A stretch of 64,000 nt of DNA from contig NZ_DS022299.1 in the NCBI RefSeq assembly GCF_000153825.1, forward strand, positions 2,285,607 to 2,349,606, in the 5' to 3' direction. Numbering within the stretch: position 1 is the first letter of the stretch; each line of letters starts with the position of its first letter. Made by a program: the position numbers and the translations under genes. Shown piece by piece: positions 42,456 to 54,700 of the stretch. Under the pieces are notes generated by a model. That model made no database searches, was not told where the DNA came from, and saw nothing but the letters and a program-made list of their open reading frames with translations. This DNA comes from Synechococcus sp. RS9916 (GTDB lineage Bacteria > Cyanobacteriota > Cyanobacteriia > PCC-6307 > Cyanobiaceae).

Positions 42456-42759
42456 TGTCTGAGTATTTGCTGAGTTTATTTTCACGCAGACCTCTACTTC
42501 CTTGCGTGCGTTGCTTGCTTTGGTTGGTGTGCAGTCCTCGCCCTGTCACCGGATGGATTTGGTCTTAATTGCCGAAAGTGGATCCCCAGCGGGAATTTGT
42601 GTGCGTTTCCGGAACTGTCCCCCGCAGGATTTGGTGGTCAGTTGCGGCTGAGGGATGGCAGCCGCATGGCGTGGGAGTTATGGCTTGAGGATGGCGAGAG
42701 CTGGAATTTTCATGCCAGCCCCGTGGTTGGTTGAGCGGTTGTTGTTGTTGATTAGTGGA
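42456..42759. other. 304-bp gap with an open frame lacking a good start
   Basis: This gap separates giant gene B from the YadA-like gene. No clear terminator or promoter is seen. On the plus strand, the frame read from 42483 stays open to a TGA at 42732-42734 and ends in a protein-like stretch (GGQLRLRDGSRMAWELWLED and then GESWNFHASPVVG). There is no ATG before MAWELW and no ribosome site. It may be the tail of a decayed gene; I could not identify it. Confidence 0.3.
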
Positions 42760-45700
42760 TCAGAACGACCACCTAAAGCCGCCGCCGTAGTTGATGGATT
42801 GGGTGCTGGAAGGTGAGAGCTGACCGAGACCGTTGATGTAGACGGAGAAGCGGTCATTGATGGCGAGATCAAGGCCGAGTCCGACGTTGAACCAGGAGGA
42901 CGGCGCTGGTGTGCCGTCGACCGTGAAGGATCCCTTGGGAGCGGAGTTAAAGCGCGCGGTGAGCGAGCGGTTGGTGTTGCCGAGATCCCAGGCATACCCA
43001 AGGGAGATGCGGGGGATGAGGGTGGTGGATCCTGCCTTAAAGGGTTGCTTGTAGGAGAGACCGATCTCGAGGGGGATCGAGTTGTAGGTGGCGGCGTCGT
43101 AGGTGAGGGCGTAGCTGGCCTTGCCGGGGTTGGGGGTCTTGATCAGCGGGTTACCGGGCTGGACGTAGGCGGTGTTGTTGGAGGTGGTGGTTTCGGAGTA
43201 TTGGGCTTGGTTGAGCTGGAGCCAGCTGAGGCCAAGGGATGGGGTGAGGCTGCCCTGGTTGCCGGTGTCGATGAGGTGGCTGAGGCGGAGGCTGCCGCCG
43301 ATGGCGGTGCTGCTGGATGAGCCTTGTTCGGTGGAGGGGTAACCGGGGATGTTGACCTGACGGGTGATGTCGGTGGAGAAGCCACCAGCGGAGAAGGAGC
43401 CTGAGAGCCAGGTGGCTGGGGTGAGGCGCTGCTTGGCGTAGAGCATGCCGCTCCAGCCCTCGGTCTTGCCGAATGTGGTGGGCTCTGTGGTGGTGGTCCA
43501 GAGGTTGTCAAAGCGCCCTGCGATACCGATCAGGGTGTTGTCCCCGACGAGGGTGTCAGCGCCAACGGAGGTATTGAAGGCATTGGTGCTGTAACCGGAT
43601 TGGTCTGAGGTTCCGCTGCCCGGTGTGGTGGCATCGGAGCCGCCGGCATTGACCCAAGTGCGCCACTTGCCGCAATCGGCGGGATCACCGGTGTAGGTGT
43701 CGCCGGGCTTGAGGGATTGAACGTTGAGGATGCAGCGCTGCAGCTGGGAGAGGACGGCGGAATCGAGAGTCTCTTGGACCTCAGCTTGGAAGGCCTGACC
43801 GGTGGCGAGGGCGACTTGGGGGAAGGCGGCGGAGGTGGCGCCAGAGAGCTGGCGGTAGAGGGAGTTGAGCTCCTTGGTGGTCTCTTGGGCAAAGATCAGC
43901 GCGGCCGTGGAATTGAAGGCCGAGGTGCTGCCTGCAGCTTGGATGGTGTTGACGGCCTTGCCGACGGCGGTGGAGTTGGGATCAAGGCCCTTGGGGGCGT
44001 AGTCAACGGTGTACTTAAAGGCGAGATCGGTGCGGTTCTCGATCAGATCAAAGCCAAAGGAGGCAACGGCTGATTTGGGGGCGATCAGTTTGAGATCACC
44101 GATGGTGATGCCTTCTTGGGCATTGATGATGCCTTGTGAGATGAAGGTGCCAGGCATGGCCTGACCGACCTGGTTGGCGAGGAGCTCAACGGTGCCGTTG
44201 AGGTCAGCGCGGTAGTGGGTGGTGAGGTTGTCGGTCTCGCCGGAGCGGAGGACGAGATCAGCCTCATAGAGGGAGGTGTCAGTGGTCTCGTAGTTGGCGT
44301 AGACCTTGAGGTTGCCGATGCGGTATTCACCACCTGGGTTGACAGTGCCGCGCTGGGTGAGGGTGACGTTGCCGTTGGCGAGCACGAGGTTGGACTCGAG
44401 TCGTGCCCCGGGTGCGTTGTAGATGTTTCTGGTGAGACCGGGAATGATGATGTCGCCGGAGATCGTGCCGTAGTTGTTGATCTCATCAGGGCCGCCAGGG
44501 CCTGTGATGGCATCGCTGCTGCCATCGCTGCCGCCGATGATGGTGCCGTAGTTGTTGATGCGCTCAACATCGCCGGTGGGGAGGTTGATGGCGGAGCCAC
44601 CATCGCCGCCTTGAATGACGGCACCTTCTGCGTTGTCAACGCGGAGGTTGCCGCTGAGATCACTGGTGCTCTTGGTGATGCCGACGCCGCCTTGGCCTGT
44701 GGCAACGATGGTGCCGGTGTTGATGACGACGACCTGACCAGCTGGAGCTAAGCCATCGGTGGCGCCTTGGGTGATGTTGGAGACAAAGCCGCCTGCGTTT
44801 TGGTAGAGGTAGGCGCCGCCTGCTGCGTTCTGGAAGAGGAGCGCTGTTGCACCGTCACCGGAGGCGCTGATGGTGCCGGAGTTGTTGACGGTGATGTCAC
44901 CGGAGCTGCCTGTGGGGTTGCCGAGCAAGGAGATGGCGTTTTCCTTTCTGGCGCCGCCAAAGACGAAACCACCACTGCCGGCAATGGTTTGGGCGACCAC
45001 GGCGTGGGAGCCGGTGCCGGATGTGGCGATGGTGCCTGAGTTGGTGAAGGTGATGTTGCCGGAGCTGGAGTTGGCGTTGGTGTTGCTCAGGGAAACGGCG
45101 CCTGTGGAGGATCCGCCGACACCACCGCCGCCACCGATGGTTTGGAGGAGCACACCAAAGCTGTTGTCACCGGTGGTGGAGATGATGCCTGTGTTGGTGG
45201 CCTCAATGTCACCGGAGCTGGTGGAGGTGCCTGCGTGGCCAGCGGCGGAGAAGCTGACGCTGGTGCCGCCGGTGGTGTAGCCACCACCGCCGCCGATGGA
45301 CTGGAGGACGACAGCGGGTGAGAGGTTGCCTGATGTGGCGATGCCGGCGGTGGTGATGGGAACGATGCCGAGCTCGGTGACTTCTTCTGTGGTGCCGCCA
45401 GCGGCGTTGCTCCAGGAGATGGCGCCAGCAGCGGCATTGGCCGCGGTGGTGCCAGCGCCGCCAGCACCGAGCTGAACAGTGCCAGTGGTGGATGCGGCGT
45501 AGCCGCCGCCACCGCCGATGGTCTGGGCGATCAGTGCCGGGCTGGTGTTACCGGTGGAGAGGATCTGGGCTGCGGAGTTGACGGTGAGGCTGAGGTCACC
45601 TGCTGAGGTGTTGCCGGTGTTGGGCTCGGTGAGGGCTGTTGTGCGTCCGAGGGTGAGGTTGCCGCCGACGGTGTCGACGCTGCCGCCACCGCCGCCGATG

Positions 45701-48700
45701 GTCTGGGCGAGGAGCGCGGGGGAGAAGCTGCCAGCGGAGCTGATGCGGTTGTCGGCGGTGATGGTGAGGTTTCCAGCGGAGCGGTTGCCGGTGCCGAGGC
45801 CGCCGAGGGTGGCATCGCCGCCGATGGCGCCTGCGGTGCCGCCACCACCACCGATGGTTTGGAGCATGGCCGCAGCACTGCGATCACCGGCGCTGCTGAG
45901 GTTGGAATTGAGGGTGATGGAGAGGGCGCCGGCCTGAGCCTCGGGTGCAGTGAGGAGGGCATTGGTGGAGGTGCCGCCGAGGACGGCGGTGCCACCGATG
46001 TCGCCGGCGCGACCGCCGCCGCCACCGATGGATTGGATCAGCAGAGCGGAGGCATCGATGCCGTTGGTAGCCGAATCAATTTGGCTGGCGAGGGTGAGCG
46101 CAGCGCCAGTGGAGGTGGCGCGGTAGAGACCACCGAGTTGGGCATTGGCGGTGGTGCTGCCGGTGTAGCCACCACCACCACCGATGGATTGGTAGGTGAG
46201 GCCGCTGGATCCAGCACCTGTGGTGAGGATGGAGCTGCTGCCGCCGGCGGTGAAGGCGACGGTGCCGCCGCTGCCGGAGGTGCCGAGGTCCCCGCCACCG
46301 AGGAGGAGATCACCGCTGCTGGTGTTGGTGCTGGGGAAGACCAGACCACCACCGCCGCCGACGGATTGGAGGACAAAGGCGGGAGATTGGGTGCCGGTGG
46401 TGAGGATGGAGCCGTTGCCGCCATTGGCAGCAAGGTTGAGGGTGACGTTGCCGGCGTTACCGGTGGCGCCATTGCCGCCGAGGGTGACGGATCCGGCTGC
46501 GGTGCCAGCGCGACCACCACCGGCGCCGATGGATTGGGCGGAGATGCCGATGGATTGATCACCGGTGGTGGTGATGGTGCCGGTGGTGTTGATGGTGATG
46601 TCTGCGGCATCGCCATTGGCGAGAGCCGACGCGCCCATGGTGAGGGAGGTGGTGGTGGCTCCAGCCACGCCACCGCCAGCGCCAATGGACTGGAGGAGGA
46701 GACCGTCGCTGCCAAAGCCAGTGGTGCGCAGATCAGCGTTGAGGTCAACGGTGATGGCACCGGCGTCGAGGTTGATGCTGGAGATCGAGCCGAGGGTGGC
46801 GGAGGCGGAGGGCAGTGGCGCATAACCACCACCACCGCCGATGGACTGGGCGATCAGCGCTGGTGAGAAGTCACCAAAGGTGGAGAGGTCCCCTGTGATG
46901 GCGAGATCGATGGTGCTGGCCTGGTTGTCGGTGGCATTGCTGCCGCCGAGGGTGAGGGTGGTGGCGGAGGCATCCGCGAGGCCAAAGACGGCACCACCAC
47001 CACCGGCGATGGACTGGGCGACGACGGCAGCGGAATTGCTGCCGGCGGTGGCGATGGGTGCTGTGGTGGAGAAGGAGATGGCGGCACTGTCATTGGTGCC
47101 GATGACCGAGCCACCGAGGCGGATGGCGTTGCCACCCGCGGAGGTGGTGTAGAGGCCGCCGCCGGCGATGGACTGGAGGATCACACCGGAGGAGTTGATG
47201 CCGGCGGTGGAGATGGCACCGGAGTTGGTGAAGTTGATGGCCCCGGAGCGGCTATCACCCAAGCCAGAGCCCCCTGCGGTGACGGAGGTGGGAGCACTGC
47301 CGATGAGTGCGCCGCTGCCGCCAATGGATTGGATGGTGAAGCCAGGGGAGCTGACGCCCGATGTGGAGATGGGAGCAGCACTGGTGGCGGTGATGGCACC
47401 GCCGCGGACATCGCTGCCTTCTGCGGAGGTGCTGCCGGTGATGACGCTGCCATCCACAGCGCCGAGGAGGCCACCACCACCACCGATGGACTGGAGGACG
47501 ACGCCTGGGCTGTCGTTGCCGGCGGTGGAGATGGTGCGTGAGAGCTGGGTGTAGTTGAGGTCGCCAGCGGAGGCATCGACGCCGAGCTGCTGGGTGCCGC
47601 CGATGACGACGTCGCCGCCGACATCAGCGACGATGCCGCCGCCGCCGCCGATGGACTGGAGGAGAGCACCTGGGCTGTTGGCCCCGAAGGTGGCGACAGC
47701 AAAGGGAAGGGTGAGCTCAAGATCAGCGCCCGTGGATTTGCCAGTGGTGAGGCCGCCGAGTTGAACGGTGCCAGCGGGGACGCTGCCGATCCAACCACCA
47801 CCACCACCGATGGACTGGTGGATGACGCCAGGAGAGAAGAGGCCTGTGGCCTGGAGGATGCCGCCGCCTTCGACGAGGGTGAGAGTGCCGCCGGAACCGG
47901 CGGTGCCATTGGTGCCGCCGCCGAGGATGACGGTTCCGCTTGCGGTGGAATCACCGAGGCCGACCATGCCGCCGCCGCCACCGACGGATTGCATGAGATA
48001 GGAGGGCGAGTAGTCACCGGCTGTGGCGATGGTGCCAGCGGTGTTGTTGATGGTGACGTTGCCGGCATCACCGGAGGCGTTGTCGCCACCAAGGGTGAGC
48101 TGTCCGCTGGCGCTGCCGATGCGACCACCGCCTGCGCCGACGGATTGGGCCACGACACCGGCGCTGTAGTCACCAGCGGTGACGATGGTGCCGCCGGTGT
48201 TGTTGACGGTGACGTCGCTGGCATCGCCAAAGGCATCGATGCCGCCCATGGAGAGGGCGAGGCTGCTGGAGCCGGCGTTGCCGCCGCCACCGCTGATGGA
48301 TTGGGCGATGAGGCCCTCGGAGTAATTGCCAGAGGTGGAGATGGTGCCCTGGTGGGTGATGAGCACGCTGCCGGCATTGCCCGTGCCGCCGCTGACGCCG
48401 AGGCGCATGGTCTTGCCGTTTTGTGAGGTGAAGCCACCACCACCAGCGATGGACTGGGCGATGACGCCTTGGGACTGGAGGCCTGTGGTGATGAGGGTGC
48501 TGCCGCCACTGAAGAAGAGATCAATGGAGCCGCTGCTGCCGATCTGCTGACCGGTGCCGCCGAGGGTGACGGTGTCGCCACGGCCGGTGCCGTCACCGCC
48601 GACGTAGCCACCACCACCACCGATGGTCTGGGCGATGAGTGCGGGAGAGGAGACGCCGGTGGTCTGGATGCGGGAGTTGAATTTGGAGGTGAGGCTGAGG

Positions 48701-51700
48701 TCACCAGAGCTGGTGTTGCCGATGACCGCACCACCGAGGTTGACGGAAGCGGAGGAGGTGTAGGCGACACCACCACCACCACCGATGGATTGAAGGATGA
48801 GGCCAGGGGAGTTGAGGCCTTGGGTGCTGATCTGCCAGTTGGCGCTAATGGCGGTGACATCGCTGGCGGAGGTGTCAGCGGTGCTGGAGGTGCCAAAGGA
48901 GATGAGGTCGCCATCGACATCAGCGGCAAGGCCGCCACCACCACCGATGGACTGGAGGACGACACCGGGGGAGTTGATGCCTTGGGTTGCAGCGGCAAAG
49001 GGCCCGTTGAGGGTGATGGCGCCGGCGCGGAGGGTGCCGGCGCCAGTGCCGCCGAGGGTGGCGTTACCGCCGATGGAGTTGACGGTGCCGCCGCCACCAC
49101 CGATGGACTGAATGACAAGAGCAGCGGAATCGTTGCCGCGGGAGGAGAGAGACGCGCCGGCGTTGCTGACGACGCGGATGGCACCGCCGTCGTTGTCACC
49201 GGAGCTGAGGGACATGCCGAGGGTGGCGTTCCCGGTGACGGTGCCGAGGCGTCCGCCACCGCCACCGATGGCTTGAACGAGCATGACCGGTGAGGTGACA
49301 CCGGTGGTGATGAGATCGCCTTGGATGTCGACAAGGACGGCCTGATCGACGGTTTGGACCTCACAGGATCCAAAGCGACAGGCGATGGGCATGAGTGCAT
49401 CACTGGAGCCAGCGATGCCGTTGGCACCGGAGAGATTGAGGCCGCCGAGGGTGGCGTTGCCGGAGACATTGCCGGCAAAACCACCACCACCACCGATGGT
49501 TTGGACGACAAAGCCAGGGGAGGTGTTGCCGGTGGTTTGGAGAGTGCCGTTGACGTTGGCAGTAATCGGAGCACCGGTGGCTTGCTCGGTGCCCTTGGCG
49601 CCGAGGGTTGAGGTGGTGAGGCTGTCAATGAGGGCCCAGCCACCGCCACCGCCGATGGACTGAAGGATCGCAGCAGCGGAGCGGTTGCCAGCGGTAGCGA
49701 TGGTGCTGCCGCCTGTGGAGGTGAATTCGATGGCTCCAGCGGAGGAGGCGGCGCCCTTAGGGGTTTGGCCCGCATTGAGATAGCCAAAGCGGATGGAGTG
49801 AACTGCAGCGCTATTCAAAGCCTGCACTACACCACCACCACCACCGATGGACTGGAGGAGGAGCGCGGGTGAGCCGTTGCCGCTGGTGATCAGGTTGGAG
49901 GTGTTACTGACATTGAGATTGCCGCCAAGGCTGCTGGCGGTGCCAGTCGCGGAGAGAGAGAGCTTGTTGTCCTTAGTGATGGAGAGGTCAGGGGAGCCTG
50001 TGAGGGCAGCTGAACCCCCACCACCACCGATGGACTGGGCGAGGAGTGCCGCGGAATTGTTACCCGACGTGGTGATGGACCCAGAGTTGTTGATGGTGAC
50101 GTCAGCGGCATTGGCTGTGCCGGCGCGCTTGCCACCGAGATTGGTGCGATAGATGGTCGTGTTGATTCCAAGGAAACCGCCCCCGCCAGCGATGGACTGA
50201 GCCAGCAGACCGGTGCTGTTGTCGCCCTGGGTAACGAGATCAGAACTGGAAGTGATCGAGATGGCACCAGCGGAGACATCACTGTTGTTGGTAATGCTGA
50301 AGCTGCCCAAATCGACTTGACCACCCGCCTGGGCCACCCAACCACCGCCGCCTCCGATGGACTGGGCAACGAGGGCTGGGGAGTGATTGCCAGCGGTGCT
50401 GATCCCGCCGGCGGTGGTGAGAGTGATCGAGCCGCCTTTGGCTTGGTAGTCGGCGTCGTTTTGCTTGTAACCCATGCTGACGGCGCCGGAGATGGATCCG
50501 GAGAGGCCACCACCACCACCGATGGATTGGGCGAGCAGGCCACTGGAGAAGATGCCCTTTGTGCTGATGGTGCCGTTGTGATCGATGGTGATATCACCGG
50601 CAGAGTTGTTGCCATGTGCGCTGGTGCTGCCAATGCGAGCCATCAGATTGGAGTCGCCGGTGGCGCCGCCGCCGCCGCCGATGGATTGGGCAACAAATGC
50701 GGGTGAATTGGCGCCAAGACTGATCAGATCGAGCTCGGTTGTGGCGTTAATAGCACCACCAACGCCGCCTTTCGAATCCAGTGATCCAAGGAAGGTGTAG
50801 TTGTTGCCTTGATCGAGTAAGAGCCAACCGCCGCCACCGCCGATGCTTTGGAGGAGAACAACGGACGAGTTGTCTCCTTCTGTGCGGTATTGATCGCCGG
50901 AGATATTGATGTCGATCGAGGCAGCATCGCCACCACCACCAAGACCGATGATTTCACCACGGAGGATCTTATCAGTCGCGTCGAGATTGTCTAGGTTTTT
51001 GAGCCAATTAGGATCAGTCTTAGTGATTTTGCTGGTAAATTTGAGCCATTCGTTTTGCCAAATGGTCGCTAATTCTACTGACTTCTTGTCATTGTAGCCT
51101 TGGCTGCCAAGCAGGGCTGCACTTTCGCCTGTTGCGTTGGGTGCTATATCTCCAAAGAATCCGCCACCGCCACCGATGGACTGAGCAATCAGGGCTTGAG
51201 AGCCGACGCCCTGGGTGAGAATATTGCCTTTAGTGGTCAAAGTAATTGATCCGCCGTTATTAATAGCCCCATCCTTAGAAGAGTTGCCGAGCCAGATGAA
51301 ATCAGGGTCGGAGGCGATGGGCGCATAGACACCACCACCAGCGATCGATTGGAGAAGAAGTGCAGGGGCAGCGTCATCTGCCGTGCTGATTGATGCGTTA
51401 TTGGTGATGGAAAGATCACCGGAGGAGCTGTCAGAAGACCCAATACTTCCGATCGCAATCAGCTCGTTGCCCCCGCTGACGGGACCAGTGACAGCACTTC
51501 CGCCACCATGACTCATGGCCGCAAGGCCGATTGAGCCTGCCCCGGTGGTGGAAAGTGTGGCTGAGTTGGTCAAGGTAATGGAGCCGCCTTTGGTATCCCC
51601 TTGGGTGTTGGCGCCGCCGAGCAGGTTGCCTTGTACTTCAGAGAGGAAGCCGCCGCCTCCACCACCGCTGATGGCGAGGATGGCGCTGGCTGACTCTCCC

Positions 51701-54700
51701 TTAGTTGTAATGAAGGTGCCGGTGTTCTTGATCTCCAGGTCGCCACCGTTGGCATTAATGGTGAGATCAGGCGAATTGGTGCCGAAAGTGGTGGTATCGG
51801 TGGCGATGCCAAAGATGGTGCCGCCGCCTCCGCCAAGGCTCATGATGTTGACTCCGGTAGAGCCATTCCCTTCTGTAGAGATGCTTCCGGAGTTGGTGAA
51901 CTTGATAGCACCGCCACTGCTTTTGCCAGCCATGGCCTTCGATCCGAAACGGATTTCGTTGCCACTAGCGGCAATGGCGCCACCGCCACCACCGACGCTC
52001 TGAATGCGAATTGCCTGTGAATAGAAACCTAGTGTGGCAATGTCGGCGGTATTGGTGAAATTAATATCGCCACCATTGCCATTCGATCCATAGTCGCTGC
52101 CAAGGCGCAGGTTGCTTGCATCAGCATTGGCAAGAGCTGCCCATCCACCACCACCACCGACGCTCTGAATGAGCATTGCGGGAGCACCTTTCCCTTTGGT
52201 TGAGATAACAGTGCTTGTGTTAGTGACAGTGATATTGCCTGATCCAGAGTTCTTGGCGTCAGAGCCCGAAAGGAAAATTCTGTCATTAGATGCTCCAGCT
52301 TCGAGGTCTTCAATCTCGGAATAAGCATTGACGCCACCGCCACCACCGATTGATTGAGCGAGCAGGCCAATGGAGCCCACTCCCTCTGTGTAAAGGCTGC
52401 CGCTATTGGTGAGTTGAACGTTTCCGCTAGTGGATTCGTTGGTGTAAAGGGATCCCATGAACATTTCATTCATGGTTTGTGAACTTAGGAATCCACCGCC
52501 ACCACCGATGGATTGCGTGAGTAGCGCTCCTGATCCTCTTCCAGTGGTGCTGATGGTGCCAGTATTGTTAACCGTGAGATTTCCGGCTTTTGTTGTAACT
52601 GGACCATTCGTGCCCAGGGTAATGATGTCAGCGTTCATTCCGCCTGCGTAGCCGCCACCGCCACCGATGGATTGGGCTACGAGGCCTGGTGAGATTTCAC
52701 CTGTGGTCTTCAGATCTGCCGAATTGCTGGCATCAATGTTGCCCGCAATCATGACGTCGTCACGAACGTCAGCGATGGGTTTTCCCTCGCTATCACGCAG
52801 GTATTTTCCGGCCCCGACGCTTCCAGTCAGATTTGACGGGTCTTTAGTGAGTTGGCTGCCAATGTAGCCCCCGCCACCAGCGATTGTTTGGATTGCAATA
52901 GCTGGTGAGTTGTACCCCTCAGTCGTAATAAAATCGCCAGAATTTCTCAAGTTGATGTTGCCGCTCTTGGCCTGGAGTTGTCCGCCATTCCCTGTCAGGC
53001 CAAGCTGAGCATTGCTTTCATAGCGATTGGCGCGACCTCCTCCTCCTCCGATGCTTTGTACCAAGAGCCCTGGAGCGTCTTCTCCTTTAGTGCTAATAAA
53101 GCCAGAATTGTTGATGTCAACTGAGCCCCCATCTGTAATGCCACTGCCTTTGTTCAGGCCCATGGTGATGCTGCCTGCCTGACGGCCAATCAGGCCGCCA
53201 CCGCCCCCGATCGACTGAATGGTGATTCCACCTGAACTGAGGCCAGCAGTGGTGATGTCGGCTTTATTAACAACCTTAAGTTCACCACCGTGAGCTTTTC
53301 CGGATGGCTGAACAGCACCAAGAATTGCCGTTCCTGTATACAGGTGTGATCCTGCAAGCCAACCGCCACCAGCGCCAATGGATTGAACCAGTATTGCTCG
53401 GGAGAAGTCACCTTGCGTGATGACTGATTGGCCGGTATTGCGCAATTCGATATTTCCGCCAGATCCGTCTTTGTTTTGTGTTGAGCCGAGTTGGAAATCG
53501 GAACCCAGTGGATTGACGTTGAGTCTCTTCAGAATGCCGCCACCGCCGCCGACGGATTGAACTGCGATTGCGGTGGAGCTTCTTCCACTTGATCGCAAGT
53601 TGCCACTGTTGGTGACGGTGATGCTTCCCCCTCTTGAGCGAACAGAGTTTTGATCGCCGAGGGTGATGACTGAGCCCGCTGATGCTGTGGGCGTGTTTTC
53701 GGTCAGGGTTGTTTTGCCGCCCCCGCCACCAATGCTCTGTACGGCAAGAAGTGTTGAGTTGACTCCAGTCGTTGTGATGTCACCTGAGTTGGCGACTGTG
53801 ATGTTGCCCGCAACGGCGTCTCTCAGCTTCTCTCCGCCAAGGTCGACATTCTCGTTGCTTGTGGTGCCGATGAATCCACCGCCACCACCGATGGATTGGG
53901 CAAACAGGCCTGCCGATGTCCTGCCGGAGGTGTAAATCGTGCTGGAGTTTCTGACAGTGACGTTCCCGGCACTGATATTGGCCAGTCTTGTGCCGCCGAG
54001 GGTTGCCCCATCTTTGGTTGCCCCAACGAAACCACCGCCACCACCGATCGACTGGGCCAGGATTGCTGTTGCTGCCGAGCCAGAGGTCTTGATGGATTTG
54101 CCTTTTGAATTGAGTGTCAGATCACCTGAGTTGCCGAGAGTGTCACTGAGGCCATTAACAGCACCAAGAACGGCCGATCCACCGCTGGAACCGGCGATGA
54201 AGCCACCACCGGAGCCGATGGTTTGAACGATGATGCCGCTGGAGTAATTGCCATCGGTCTGGACGAGATTGGTGTTGGTGACATCAATGTTTCCTGCAGC
54301 TGCAGCCCCTTTGTGATTTTTGGTGCCGAGTTCGAGGCTGCTTGCAGCAGAGTTGATTACACCACCACCACCACCGATGGTTTGAGCGGTGAGAGCAGTT
54401 GAGAAGTTGCCTTGTGTGTAGAGAAGAGCGTTGTTGGTGACGGACACGTTGCCTGAGTTGGCTTTGCCGAGGCCGTTGTTGATCGAGCCGATGCGCGTGC
54501 TGCCGCCACTCTTGGCGGAGATGAGGGCAAAACCACCGCCACCACCGATGGATTGGGCGACGATTGCGGGGCTGTAGTTGCCAGCTGTGAACAGTAATTC
54601 GCCCGAGTTGTTGACGGTGACATCGCCTGCAGTGGCGTTGATGTTGCCATTGGCGCCAAAGGTGATGGTGTATTCATCACTGCCACTCGTTTCGGCGATG

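Noticed and set aside
47181..49787. A long open frame of about 868 codons on the minus strand in another frame of giant B
   Set aside because: It reads Ser/Pro/Ala low-complexity sequence with no start context or domain. It is a by-product of Gly-rich, GC-rich repeat codons in the true frame.
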